Position numbers and translations under genes: made by a program
Notes under the pieces: generated by a model
Database searches by the model: none
Seen by the model: only the letters and a program-made list of their open reading frames with translations
What the model was told of the DNA's origin: nothing
Shown: one piece after another, positions 15,701-24,600 of the stretch
Layout of the letters: each line of letters begins with the position of its first letter
Numbering within the stretch: position 1 is the first letter of the stretch
Assembly (NCBI GenBank): GCA_031425275.1
Contig: JANPJA010000161.1
Coordinates: forward strand, 1-64,000
Length of the DNA: 64,000 nt
From: JAIVGV01 sp031425275
GTDB taxonomy: Bacteria > Acidobacteriota > Blastocatellia > Pyrinomonadales > Pyrinomonadaceae
Reading direction: 5' to 3'

Positions 15701-16492
15701 GTGCAAAACCCCCTGCACGACAATTACCGGGACGAAGTTTACAGAACCGGCGATCTGGCGCGTTGGCTGCCCGACGGCAACATCGAGTTCTTCGGTCGGA
15801 TCGACAATCAGGTGAAGGTGCGCGGCATCCGCGTCGAATTGGAGGAGATCGAAGCGGCGTTGTTGCGTCACGAAGCCGTGAGCGAGTGCGCGGTGGCCGC
15901 GCACGAATACGAAGACGGCGACCGGCGGCTGGTCGGTTACGTGGTGGCCGACGACTCGCTGACTGCGGCGGCGCTGCGCGAGTTTGCCGAAGCGTGGCTG
16001 CCCGGATACATGCTGCCTTCAACTTTCGTCTTCCTCGATAGTTTGCCGCGAACGTCGAGCGGAAAAATCGAGCGCGGGGGGTTGCCGAAACCCGACGCGA
16101 CGGCGCGCGGCGAAGCCGGGGATCATTACGTCGCGCCGCGCACGCCGGTCGAGGCCGGCATCGCCGAGGTCTGGCGAGAATTTTTGGGCGTCGAACGGGT
16201 CGGGGTCGATGACGATTTCTTCCGGCTGGGCGGACATTCGCTGCTGGCGACCCGCGTCATGAACCGGGTGCGCGGAATGTACGCCGTCGAGATTCCCCTG
16301 CGCGACTTCATCGGCGCGCCGACGGTTGCGAGCCTCTCGCGCAAGGTCGAGAGCGCGCGTCAGACCGGGGGCGCGTCCGCGGAACAGATCGCCGCGCTGC
16401 TTGAGAAAGTGAAAGCGCTCTCGGATGAAGAGGTCAGGGCCTTGCTCAACCAGCCGCACGGCCCGCAGTCCGAACGCCACGACTTCACGTAA
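9746..16492 (+). CDS. NRPS, two modules C-A(Val)-T-C-A(beta-aryl)-T
   Basis: A 2248-residue protein. The N-terminal helix (LSQSKRQLLARLMKRE) fits the docking pattern of its neighbours. C1 HHIVSDG 179-185; A1 TSGSTG near 680; T1 Ser1075; C2 HHIVSDG 1265-1271; A2 TSGSSGRPKG near 1762; T2 Ser2165. The A1 code DALWLGGTFK is a familiar valine code. The A2 code DAAVLALLAK is unusual; it shares six of ten positions with the code I recall for the beta-tyrosine enzyme SgcC1 (DPAQLMLIAK), and the very next gene is an aminomutase, so a beta-aryl amino acid is the likely substrate. The C-terminus carries LSDEEVRALL. Composition is odd: about 10030-10600 is C-rich on the + strand and about 10620-11680 is strongly G-rich, unlike the rest of the gene. 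Parts of C1 and C2 are identical at DNA level. Confidence 0.93.
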   Translation: MNDGPTQSRLLSQSKRQLLARLMKREGVREGEREAIPRRTQISPCPLSFAQQRLWFIDQLEPGSVAYNVPVAVRLRGELDVEALGRALSGVVARHESLRTSFARADGGGDPAQFIHPARPLPLPLTDLTALPPAAREGEARRLAAAAARRPFDLGRAPLLRARLLRLAADEHLLVLVVHHIVSDGWSMRVLVRELSALYLGHARAAAPDPAHARADAAPPPDLPDLPVQYADYAVWQRQHLDGPALDGHLAYWRERLRGPLPVLQLPADRPRPRAATHRGGRVTRRLSPDLAGRLKELSRGEGVTLFMTLLAGFAAVLSRHTGQEDIIVGTPIANRHRVEVEGLVGFFVNTLALRTDLGGDPTFRELLGRVRETALGAYRHQEAPFERVVEAVEAERDLRRAPLFQVMLVMQEAAAAGVRLGGLEVSAEEVETGAAKFDLLVGVQEGAGGWLEVAADYSAELFEGARVGRLLGHLEVLLESAAGGPWRRVSELEMLGEGERRELLAGWNETGREYEREASVHGMFEREAARRPGAVAVVSGGEAVTYGELDGRADEVARRLVAAGVGLEDRVGVMAERGAWMVAGLLGVLKAGGAYVPLDAEYPAGRLRVMMEDAGVRVVAATRGMRGRVPETGAAVVWLDEEGEGSAPRAAGDDSGCGVTAGNPSVAVAAGNLAYVIYTSGSTGIPKGVSVTHRSIMRLVRETNYARFGEDEVFLQFAPISFDASTLEIWGSLINGGRLVLMPPGMTTLEALGEVVRREGVTTMWLTAGLFHLMVDERLDDLRGVRQLLAGGDVLSVAHVKKYLDAAAAGRVLINGYGPTENTTFTCCFPMTAATQFENSVPIGRPISNTQVYVLDRNLRPVAQGVVGELMTGGDGLARGYLNRPAQTAERFIPHPFSETPGARLYRTGDLVRYLSDGNLEFVGRMDQQVKIRGFRIELEEIEMALAAHAAVREAIVIAREDVPGDKRIVAYLVAAPDSTPPSPGELHKHLREKLPEYMLPAAFVWLDELPLTANGKVNRSGLPAPGQGHAEVEGVYVAPRTPVEEIVAGIWRDALRVERVGVDDNFFELGGHSLLATQVVSRVREALGVEIALRSLFECGTVGGLSEVIERALKGRTEVHVPAVLRVERGVESPLSYAQQRLWFLDQLDPDSPAYNVPVAVRVKGRLDAAALARSLNEIVLRHESLRTGFSFSGGQPVQVSTPGLSLEMPLIDLTAHPEGGQEALRLAREEARQPFDLRRPPLARARLIRLNAEEHVLLLTMHHIVSDGWSMGVLIREMAALYEAFAQGLPSPLAELPVQYADFAAWQREQLQGAPLERQLSYWRERLSDAPAQLELPTDRARPAVQSHRGAVRRFRLGRELTDELKTLSRREGVTLFMTLLAAFDALLARYTGQEDIVVGTPIANRHRVEVEGLIGFFVNTLALRTDLGGDPTFRELLGRVRETALGAYAHQEMPFERLVEELQPERDLGRTPLYQVMFIFQNTPVELLTLPQLSFEPVDVYSGTVKVDLVLNMQETADGLSANIEYSAELFEAGTVERMVEHFENLLREAAKEPGRRVSELAIIGEAERRRLLEEWDEVGAYREHTPLHRMFEEQVERNPDGCAVAFQNERVSYRELDARSNQLARGLRALNIERGQGVGIMLGTGPSQIVALLGVLKAGCYFVCIDPEHPASRQQRILEEVAPPCVITEAACLRRRAELWRQLRREGACSLLLMDEGAGTVDVVDAMPPDRSWLDAQDATRPDVEVNPRDIAYVVYTSGSSGRPKGIAQSHNSFSQFAEWMGSKFRIESGKRVAQWASITYDAAYAEILGALCHGATLCMATADVRSDPRAVAEWLEREAVSVLVTVPSFCSQVFDVLGERGGSGGARPPLNALEFVLLAGETLPTKLARAWLDRYPRRPKLYNLYGPTESVLATFHEVARGDDERRSIPIGRAIDGRQILILDAGQRLCPVGTAGELYVRSPYLTNGYFRNPEETLKRFVQNPLHDNYRDEVYRTGDLARWLPDGNIEFFGRIDNQVKVRGIRVELEEIEAALLRHEAVSECAVAAHEYEDGDRRLVGYVVADDSLTAAALREFAEAWLPGYMLPSTFVFLDSLPRTSSGKIERGGLPKPDATARGEAGDHYVAPRTPVEAGIAEVWREFLGVERVGVDDDFFRLGGHSLLATRVMNRVRGMYAVEIPLRDFIGAPTVASLSRKVESARQTGGASAEQIAALLEKVKALSDEEVRALLNQPHGPQSERHDFT
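10779..10854 (+). repeat. 76-nt exact repeat, copy 1 (C1 domain)
   Basis: This stretch of the first C domain matches 13998-14073 of the second C domain base for base, inside a longer near-identical block that starts near 10738 and 13957. It encodes the GFFVNTLALRTDLGGDP region. The identity extends over synonymous positions, which indicates recent gene conversion or duplication between the two C domains. Confidence 0.85.
13998..14073 (+). repeat. 76-nt exact repeat, copy 2 (C2 domain)
   Basis: Second copy of the block at 10779-10854. It lies in the second C domain of the same NRPS. The flanks on both sides diverge at wobble positions, so the exact tract is bounded. Confidence 0.85.
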
Positions 16493-16600
16493 GCCCGGTC
16501 GGCCATGCCGCGCCCGTCGGGCACCAGTTTCAAACAATTCGCCGCCACACCACCCACTCAAGTCGGTCACTACTAAACCCCCACCGCACAACCCCGCGGG

Positions 16601-18298
16601 ATGACGAGGAAAGCAATTGTGAACAACGCTCCGCTTGTGATTAACGGCTCGACCCTGAACGTCGAAATGGTAGATGAGGTGGCGCGCGGGCGTCGCCCGG
16701 TGACGGTGGGCAGGGCGAGCTATGAGGCGATGAATGCGTCGCGCGAAGTGCTTCAAGGACTCATCGATTCGGGGGTGATGATTTACGGCATCACCACCGG
16801 CATGGGCGGGATGAGGGAGTTTCTCGTCCCCAAGCATGTCGCCCCGGAGATGCAGATGAATCTGTTGCGCAGCGTCGCCTCGAACGTCGGCGAGCCATTC
16901 CCGGAAGAGGTGGTGCGCGCCACCATGCTGGCGCGTTTGAACTCCCTGTGCCGGGGGCATTCGGCGATCCGAGTCGTGAACTTCGACGTGCTGCTCGACA
17001 TGCTCAACGCACACATTCACCCGCTCGTGCCGATGAAAGGCTCGCTCGGCGCGAGCGGCGATCTCGGCCCGCTCGCCTCAATCGCGCTGGCCGCGACGGG
17101 CGAAGGCATGGTGAAGTTTCGCGGCGAGACCATGCCGGCGTCGCAGGCGTTGGCGGCGGCGGGCATCCAGCCCATGAAGCTGGATTATAAAGAGGGACTG
17201 GCGCTCATCAACGGAACCTCGATGATGGCCGGGATGGGCGCGCTGGTGGTTCACGACACGGAAGTCATCAACGATACCGCCGATGTCGTCGCCGCGTTAA
17301 GCACCGAGGCCCTGACGGGACGGCTCGGCCCCTTCGACGAGCGGGTGCATCAACAGAAACCGCATCCGGGCCAGCAAGCCACGGCGAAAAACATCATCAA
17401 CCTGACGCGCGGCTCGGGGATGGCGATTTCGGAGGAGTATCTACAGAAAACCATCGGCGAGAGCCACAGCAACGAGGCGACCCGCAAAAGCCAGTTGTTG
17501 ATCATGGACGCCTACTCGATTCGCTGCGTGCCGCACGTCCACGGCCCGGCCAAAGAGTGCGCGGCGTGGAGCCGGCAGATCGTCGAGCGCGAGTTGAATT
17601 CGAGCAACGACGACCCGCTGGTGCTGGCCGAGTACAACGCCTGTTTTCACAACGGCCATTTCCACGGCCAATACATCGCCATGATCATGGATTCGATCGC
17701 GGTCGCCGTCACCACCATCGGCCTGATGTCCGACCGCCGGATTGATCGTTTCATGGATCAGAACCACAGCGCGGGGCTGCCGCCGTTCCTCTGTAGCAAC
17801 GACCTCGGCGTCCGCATGGGGCTGATGGGCGGCCAGTTCATGACCTCTTCCATCATGGCCGAAAACCGCGCCAAGTGTACGCCGATGTCGGTGCAGTCGA
17901 TCCCCTCGACCGAAGATTTTCAAGACTTCGTGAGCATGGGACTGGTGGGCGCACGCCGGACGTACGAGGTCGTTCGTGATACGGCTTACGTGCTGGCGTT
18001 CGAGCTGATGTGCGGGGCGCAGGCCGCCGACATCAGGGGCGTGGAGATGCTCAGTCCGGTCGGGCGCAAGACTTATCAACTGACCCGCGAACTGTGCCCG
18101 TCCTTCGACGTTGACATGTCGGTGACGCCCTTCGTCGAAAAGATCGCCGCTGCCATTCTCGACGGGAAATACGCGGCCATCCTCGCCGAAGAGAAAGTCG
18201 CGGCGTCGAACAACGGGCACCCGGCGGCGGGCGCGAACCGGATTTTGAATCTGACCGGGGCGGCTAATTCTCTGGCGACCGGGACGGAAAATGAGTAA
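16601..18298 (+). CDS. MIO-type aromatic amino acid 2,3-aminomutase (or ammonia-lyase)
   Basis: A 565-residue protein of the histidine/phenylalanine ammonia-lyase fold. The Ala151-Ser152-Gly153 triad in GSLGASGDLGPLA forms the MIO electrophile by self-cyclisation. Tyr62 in IYGITTGMGG is the expected catalytic Tyr loop; the TTGMGG form resembles tyrosine/phenylalanine aminomutases of natural-product clusters more than housekeeping lyases. It would convert L-Tyr or L-Phe to the beta-amino acid. The gene sits directly after an NRPS whose last A domain has a beta-aryl-type code and overlaps the next gene by 8 nt (18291-18298), so its product is probably used in this pathway. Simple lyase activity cannot be excluded from sequence. 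Length is normal for the family. No clear Shine-Dalgarno is seen; the 108 nt upstream contain nothing recognisable. Confidence 0.9.
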   Translation: MTRKAIVNNAPLVINGSTLNVEMVDEVARGRRPVTVGRASYEAMNASREVLQGLIDSGVMIYGITTGMGGMREFLVPKHVAPEMQMNLLRSVASNVGEPFPEEVVRATMLARLNSLCRGHSAIRVVNFDVLLDMLNAHIHPLVPMKGSLGASGDLGPLASIALAATGEGMVKFRGETMPASQALAAAGIQPMKLDYKEGLALINGTSMMAGMGALVVHDTEVINDTADVVAALSTEALTGRLGPFDERVHQQKPHPGQQATAKNIINLTRGSGMAISEEYLQKTIGESHSNEATRKSQLLIMDAYSIRCVPHVHGPAKECAAWSRQIVERELNSSNDDPLVLAEYNACFHNGHFHGQYIAMIMDSIAVAVTTIGLMSDRRIDRFMDQNHSAGLPPFLCSNDLGVRMGLMGGQFMTSSIMAENRAKCTPMSVQSIPSTEDFQDFVSMGLVGARRTYEVVRDTAYVLAFELMCGAQAADIRGVEMLSPVGRKTYQLTRELCPSFDVDMSVTPFVEKIAAAILDGKYAAILAEEKVAASNNGHPAAGANRILNLTGAANSLATGTENE

Positions 18299-19814
18299 CA
18301 CGGCAATCGAGATCGCGGACGAGATTGCGGAGCTTTCGCCGGAGCGGCGTCGGCTGTTTGAGCTACTGCTCAGGCAGATCGCCGCCGCCCCGCCGGGCAT
18401 CCCGCGCCGCAACCCGGACGCCCCCATCCCGCTCTCGCTCTCGCAGCAGCGCTTCTGGGTCATCCACCATCTCAAGCCCGACAACTCCATCCTCAACAGT
18501 CCCGCCGCCGTGCGGCTCAGGGGGCGTCTGGTGGTGGGGGCGCTCGAACAAACGCTCGACGAAATCATCCGGCGACACGAATCATTGCGGACGACGTTTC
18601 GCCTCGTCGGCGGACAACCGGCGCAGATCATCAACCCCGCGTCACGTTTGCAACTGCCGCCGACGGAGTTGGGGGGCTTGCCGGAAGCGGAGCGCGAGGA
18701 GGGGGCGAGGAGGCTCGCCGTCGAGGAAGCGGCGCGCCCGTTCGACCTCCAAACCGGCCCGCTCCTGCGGGTCCGCCTCCTGCGTCTCGGCGAGTCGGAT
18801 CACGTCGTCTTGTTCACGATGCACCACATCATCGCCGACGGCTGGTCGATGGGCATTTTGATCCGCGAGATGGCCGCGCTCTACGAGGCGTACGTCAACG
18901 GGCGGCCTTCGCCCCTCGCCGAACCACGCATCCAGTACGCCGACTTCGCCGTCTGGGAACGCGGCCATCTCGGCGACGAAGCGTTGGAGAGACAACTCGA
19001 CTACTGGCGACGGCAACTCGGCGGCCAGCTCCCGCAGCTCGAACTCCCGGCTGACCGGCCGCGCCCCGCCGCGCCCCTCGATCAAGGCGCGACGCAACCC
19101 TTCACGCTCCCGGAGACGCTCACGCAGTCGCTCAGGGAAGTCTGCCGGCGCGAGAGCGTCACGCTCTACACGCTGCTGCTGGCCGCCTACGGCGTGCTGC
19201 TCCACCGTTACACGGGCGAGGCGGATATTCTCGTCGGCTCGCCCACCGCCAACCGCCACCGGACGGAGACGGAAGACCTCATCGGCTGCTTCATCAACAC
19301 GCTGGTGATGCGCCTCGACCTCGCCGGCAATCCGACCTTCCGAGAGATGTTGAGCCGCGCGCGAGAAGTCGCGCTCGACGCCTTCGCCCATCAGGACGTG
19401 CCGTTCGACAAGGTCGTCGGGGCGTTGCGGCGCGAGGGCACGCGCGGGCACGACAGCCTGTACCGCGTCTGGTTCGTGCTCCACAATGCGCCGTCGGAGT
19501 CGTTGAGCTTAACGGATTTGACTCTCACCAACTTCCACCCGGGGCGCGCGACGACGCCGAACGACCTGACGCTGTCGGTGACGGAAGTGGGCGCGCGACT
19601 CGTCTGCACGCTCGACTACCGCACCGACCTCTTCGACGCCGATACGGTCGCGGAAATTTCGCAACGCTTCGGGACGCTGTTGGCGCACGTGGCGTCGCAC
19701 CCCGACACGCGGCTGCTCGACGTGCCGCTCGATCTCGAAGCGGCCGAATCAACCCGCACGCCGCCGCCGCCGCGGGCCGCGGCGCGTGACTCGGAAGACG
19801 CATTCATATTGTGA
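18291..19814 (+). CDS. Free-standing NRPS condensation protein
   Basis: A 507-residue protein that holds one complete C domain and nothing else. The N-terminal helix (LSPERRRLFELLLRQ) has the docking pattern seen on other C-starting proteins here, and the catalytic motif HHIIADG is intact near residues 178-184. The C-terminal lobe runs to about residue 480, followed by a short Pro/Arg-rich tail with no A domain. It likely accepts the chain from the upstream NRPS (which ends in an LSDEE tail) and hands it to the A-T module of the NRPS at 21697, whose own C domain lacks the catalytic half. The hydroxylase gene at 19903 lies between donor and acceptor, matching two other places in the cluster where C, hydroxylase and the next module are separate genes. 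Confidence 0.9.
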   Translation: MSNTAIEIADEIAELSPERRRLFELLLRQIAAAPPGIPRRNPDAPIPLSLSQQRFWVIHHLKPDNSILNSPAAVRLRGRLVVGALEQTLDEIIRRHESLRTTFRLVGGQPAQIINPASRLQLPPTELGGLPEAEREEGARRLAVEEAARPFDLQTGPLLRVRLLRLGESDHVVLFTMHHIIADGWSMGILIREMAALYEAYVNGRPSPLAEPRIQYADFAVWERGHLGDEALERQLDYWRRQLGGQLPQLELPADRPRPAAPLDQGATQPFTLPETLTQSLREVCRRESVTLYTLLLAAYGVLLHRYTGEADILVGSPTANRHRTETEDLIGCFINTLVMRLDLAGNPTFREMLSRAREVALDAFAHQDVPFDKVVGALRREGTRGHDSLYRVWFVLHNAPSESLSLTDLTLTNFHPGRATTPNDLTLSVTEVGARLVCTLDYRTDLFDADTVAEISQRFGTLLAHVASHPDTRLLDVPLDLEAAESTRTPPPPRAAARDSEDAFIL

Positions 19815-19887
19815 GCCGCGCGCGGCGCACGGCCCGCGCGGCGCGGGCGCGACCCGCGAGTCTTGATGGCCGCTGTGAAAAGTGTAT

Positions 19888-19899
19888 GAAGGGGGAAGG
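19888..19899 (+). promoter_or_regulatory. Strong purine-rich ribosome binding site
   Basis: The sequence GAAGGGGGAAGG lies just before ATG 19903. It decides that start over the in-frame GTG at 19882, which would place the ribosome binding site inside the coding region. Confidence 0.7.
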
Positions 19900-19902
19900 C
19901 TG

Positions 19903-21591
19903 ATGTCTGATCAAACTCTCTACCGGCTCGGCGACCACACGACCGTCGAACCGCTCGTCAACAGATTCGCGGCCTGGTCGCACGTCGTTTCGCCGCTCCC
20001 TTTCAGTCTCTATTTGGAGCAATACCAGCTAGAGGGTTTACGTTCGTACCTGAAAGACCCGGAGGTGCATTTCACCGCCTGCCGCGATCCGAAACTACGG
20101 AGCGGGCCGCTCGTTGACATCCCCGTCGAAAGGGCGCAAGAGGTGGCGGAGTTCGTCGCGCAAACCGAAGGCGGGCTGGGCGAAAATTTGCGACTGGCCC
20201 GCAGCCTCATGGAGTTTCACAACCTCCTCGTCGATGAGGCGAAGGGGCAGAGCATGGAGCCGTTCTATCACAAGCTGCCGCCCGAATTGCGCGGCTACGT
20301 GGAGCTGCTCTACGACTACTCCCACCGCCCGACCGTGCGCCTCTTCGAGAAGATGCTCTATCACAGCTCTTACTACCGCGAAGACCTCCAGTCCTTCAGA
20401 TTCTTTCGCCAGCAGCGGGATGACGCGCGCGCCTTCTTCATGAGCACGCCGCGCTTGCCGGAGCCGGGGCAGTTGGAATGGAAAGTCCCGTTCGCGTCCC
20501 CACTGGTTGACGAATTCTTCAAGTTGGAGCGCACGCCGCAGCCGCTCGGTTACATCCGGGAGCTGCTCGGGATCACGCCGGCCGACGACGACGTTCTGTT
20601 GCCGCTGCTGTCGCGGGGCGAAGTGCGGGCGCAGCAATGGGACGGCCCGTCCCCGCGCGTCCGTTACTACGGGCACGCCTGCGTGTTGATTGAATTCAAC
20701 GGCGTCTCGATTTTGACCGACCCGTTTTTCGGCGTCATGCCGGTCGAAGGCGGGAGCGAGCGGTTCACTTACCCCGATCTGCCGGACAAGATCGACTACG
20801 TGCTCATCACGCACGGGCATCACGATCACTTCTGTCTCGAATCGCTGCTGCGCCTGCGTCATCGAATCGAATGTCTGGTCGTGCCGCACGCGAGCGGCAT
20901 CTTCTACGGCGACGTTTCGCTCAAGATCATGGGCGACGAACTCGGCTTCAAGCGGGTCGTCGAATTGGACGCGCTCGAATCGATTGCGCTCCCCGGCGGC
21001 GAAATCGTGGGCGTCCCGTTTCTGGGAGAGCACGTCGATTTGCCGCACAGTAAATCGGCCTACGTCGTGCGCGCGGGGGCCGAGCAGATGCTGTTCGCCG
21101 CCGATTCCAACTGCCTCGACCCGTATCTCTACGAGAACGTGCGGCGGATGCTCGGCACCATCCGCACGGTGTTCGTCGGGATGGAATGCGTCGGCGCGCC
21201 GTTGTCGTGGTCGTGCGGCCCGTTTCTGCCGGCCCGACCCGCGCACAGCATCGAACAATCGAGAAGGTCGAAGGGGTGCGATTCGACCCGCGCACAGATG
21301 TTGCTCGAAGCGGTCGGGGCGGACAGCCTCTACGTCTATGCGATGGGGCGCGAGCCGTGGCTTGAGTATCTGCTCGGCCTCGCCTTAACGGAAAAATCAA
21401 CGCAGGTGACGGAAGCCCGCAAGCTCGTGAGTGAGGCCGGGCGGCGCGGCTATGTCGAATCAAGATTGCTCTACGGGAAAGACGAAATTCACTTCGCCGA
21501 CGCGGCTCTGGCCGCCCCCGCGCCGGAGTTTGCCGCCTCAACCGTGCGCCGTGAGCAGTTGATGACGGAAGATCAATTCTCCTTCGACTGA
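19903..21591 (+). CDS. CmlA-like di-metal beta-hydroxylase (metallo-beta-lactamase fold)
   Basis: A 562-residue protein with an N-terminal region of about 250 residues and a C-terminal metallo-beta-lactamase fold. Metal-binding residues are His304, His306, Asp308 and His309 in THGHHDHF, Glu376 in GEHVDL and Asp401 in AADSN. These are almost the same residue numbers as I recall for CmlA (305, 307, 309, 310, 377, 403), the di-iron enzyme that beta-hydroxylates a carrier-bound aryl amino acid in chloramphenicol synthesis; Glu in place of the usual His is characteristic of that family. The likely target is the Tyr/Phe-type residue loaded by the next NRPS (A code DTSTVAAVCK). It sits between a free-standing C protein and an NRPS that starts with half a C domain. 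The 88 nt before it and the 105 nt after it hold no gene. Confidence 0.85.
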   Translation: MSDQTLYRLGDHTTVEPLVNRFAAWSHVVSPLPFSLYLEQYQLEGLRSYLKDPEVHFTACRDPKLRSGPLVDIPVERAQEVAEFVAQTEGGLGENLRLARSLMEFHNLLVDEAKGQSMEPFYHKLPPELRGYVELLYDYSHRPTVRLFEKMLYHSSYYREDLQSFRFFRQQRDDARAFFMSTPRLPEPGQLEWKVPFASPLVDEFFKLERTPQPLGYIRELLGITPADDDVLLPLLSRGEVRAQQWDGPSPRVRYYGHACVLIEFNGVSILTDPFFGVMPVEGGSERFTYPDLPDKIDYVLITHGHHDHFCLESLLRLRHRIECLVVPHASGIFYGDVSLKIMGDELGFKRVVELDALESIALPGGEIVGVPFLGEHVDLPHSKSAYVVRAGAEQMLFAADSNCLDPYLYENVRRMLGTIRTVFVGMECVGAPLSWSCGPFLPARPAHSIEQSRRSKGCDSTRAQMLLEAVGADSLYVYAMGREPWLEYLLGLALTEKSTQVTEARKLVSEAGRRGYVESRLLYGKDEIHFADAALAAPAPEFAASTVRREQLMTEDQFSFD

Positions 21592-21696
21592 ATCCTCCTA
21601 CGACTCGTGCGACTTTCATGCCCCGCGCCGCGCGGCCGGAACATCCGCCCGCCGCAACGGGCCGCCTTTGTCGGCCACATTGTCAGGTAAATTTCC

Positions 21697-24600
21697 ATGA
21701 GCATCGCCAAAGCTAAAGTGCCTGTCTTCGACACCCGCTTAGTTGAATCAAGGGATTATTGGGTGCGCAAACTCGCGGGCGAATCCGGGGCGACCAACCT
21801 CCGCACGGATTTTGAAAGACCGGCGGTTTATTCGGACGAACGGAAGACCTTTGAACTGAGCGTCCCCGCGGACTTCGGGCGGAAACTTTCCAAACTGACG
21901 GGCGGCTCACCGTTTCTCTCCTACACGTTGCTGCTGGCGGCGTTGAAAATTTGCCTGCACAAGTACACGGGGGCGGAGACGGTGGTGGTCGGCAGCCCCG
22001 CCCGACGCCGGGATGAAGACTCGACGCACGCGGTCAACGCACTGCCCATCGCCGACCGCGTCGGGCGACAAATGAAGTTCAAAGAGTTGCTGATGAGCGT
22101 GCGCGAGACGCTCGTCGAAGCCTACGCCCATCAGGACTACCCGTTCGCGCGTCTCGTCAGGGACGTGGGACTCGGCGAGGTCGAGAACCGCTGCCCGTTG
22201 TTCGATGTCGCGCTGTCGTTCGAGGGCATCCACGGCGAGATGCCCGACGTGCGCAACGACATCACGCTGGCGTTTCGTCAAACGCCGGAGGGGATCGTCG
22301 GCCGCGTCACTTACCACGCCGGTCTCTACGCCGAAGCGACCCTCCGGCGCTTGACGGGACACCTGCTGAATCTGTCGGGGGCGGCGCTCGATAATCTCGA
22401 CGCGCGGGTCGGCGAGCTGAGCATGTTGTCCGAAGCGGAAAGACGGCTCGTGCTGCACGAATGGAACGAGACGCCGGCCGCTCGCCCGGCGCAGCCGTGC
22501 CTGCATCAGCTCTTCACGCGGCAGGCGCGTCGGACGCCCGACGCCGTCGCGCTCGTCTTTCAAGATCAGCGGTTCACGTACCGCCAACTCGACGAGCGCA
22601 CCAACCGCCTCGCCAACTATCTCCTGCGTCGCGGACTCGAAGCGGGGGCGCGCGTCGGCATCATGGTCGAGCGCAGCGCCGAGATGATCGTCGGGTTGCT
22701 CGCGGTGCTCAAGGCGGGCGGCGTCTACGTGCCGCTCGACCCCGGCTACCCGGCCGAGCGCGTGAAGTACATGCTTGATGATGCCGCGCCGCAATTGGTT
22801 CTGACCGAGGAACGGACGCAACCGGGGTTGGAAGGCTACGCCGTCGAGACGATCAGCTTCCACGACGATGCCGGGGACATCGAGCGCGAGAGCAACGACG
22901 ATCCCGAGAGGGAAGTGCGCGCGGGCGATGCGGCTTACGTCATCTACACGTCCGGCTCGACGGGTCAGCCGAAGGGGGTTGTGGTCGGGCACGAAGGGGT
23001 CAGTAATTTAGCTTACGCACAGGCCGTCTCGTTCGGCGTCGGGGAAGAGAGCCGGGTGCTTCAGTTCGCCTCGTTCAGCTTCGACACTTCGGTCTCGGAT
23101 ATTTTTACGGCGTTCGCGGGCGGCGCGGCCCTCTGCGTGGCGAACCGCGAGCAACGCATGTCCGTCCCGGCCCTCGCGACGATGCTGCGCGAGCAGGCGG
23201 TGACGCTCGTGACGCTGCCGCCGGCCATCCTCGCCCTGCTCGACAGGGAAGGGTTGCCCGACCTGCGAACAGTCGTTGCCGCGGGCGAGGCGTGTCCGGC
23301 CAACGTCCTGACGCGGTGGATGGAGGGGCGGCGATTCTTCAACGCTTACGGGCCGACCGAGGCCAGCGTGTGCGCCACGTTTCTCGAATGCCGCGAAGCC
23401 TACCCCGAAGGCCCGCCCATCGGCCGCCCGTGGCCGAACATGCAAGCCTACGTTTTGGACGAAGAACTCCAACCCGCGGCGGTGGGCATCACCGGCGAAC
23501 TCTACATCGGCGGCATCGGACTAGCCCACGGCTACTCGAACCAGCCCGAACTGACGGCGCAACGCTTCATCCCACACCCGTTTTCGTCCGCGCCCGGCGC
23601 GCGTCTCTACCGGAGCGGCGACCTCGCGCGTTTTCGCCCCGACGGGTTGATTGAGTTTCTCGGGCGGCGCGACCAGCAGGTCAAAATCAGGGGCTTCAGA
23701 ATCGAGTTGGGTGAGGTGGAAGCCGTGCTGGCGGGTCATCCTCAGGTGCGGGAAGTGGCGGTGTTGTTGAGGGAGGACAGGCCGACGGAGAAGCAATTGG
23801 TGGCGTATCTGGTGAGCGACGGCGGGGGGATTGAAACGACGAACGACGGGCTGCGCGGTTACGTCAAACAGTGGCTGCCGGAATACATGGTGCCGGGTCG
23901 GTTCGTGTGGCTGGCGGAGATGCCGCTCACGGCCAACGGGAAGATCGACCGCCGGTCGTTGCCGCGGCCCGAAGACGTGCGAGTCAGCGCCGGCGTGAGC
24001 GCGGGCGGGGAAGCATTGACGACGGTCGAAGAAATGGTGGCGGGCATCTGGTCGGAGGTACTCCGGGTCGAGCGCGTCGGCGTCAGGGATAATTTCTTCG
24101 AGCTGGGCGGCCACTCGCTGCTCGGCACCCAACTCGTCTCGCGCATCCGCGAAACCTTCGATGTCGAAATCGCTCTCGGCAGCCTCTTCGAATCCCCGAC
24201 GGTCGCCCAACTCGCGCAACTCATCGAGGCGGAGCTGAGCGAAGGCCGCGGCTTCGGGTTGCCGCCCATCAGCCGGGCCGGGCGCGACGGCGAACTACCG
24301 CTTTCGTTCGCGCAGCAACGTCTCTGGTTTCTCGCGCAACTCGAACCGGACAGTTCCGCCTACAACATCTCCTCGGCGCTGCGTCTGAGCGGGCGGCTCG
24401 ACGTTGCTTTGCTCGAACGCACGCTGGGCGAGGTCGTCAGACGCCACGAAGTTCTCCGCACAACTTTCGCCAAGACGGCGGAGGGCCGTCCCGTCCAGAT
24501 CGTCGCGCCCGCGCAACCGTTCGCGCTGACTTCAACCGATCTTGCTCACCTGCCCGAAGCACAGCGCGAGGGCGAAGCGCGGCGACGTGCGATGGAAGAG

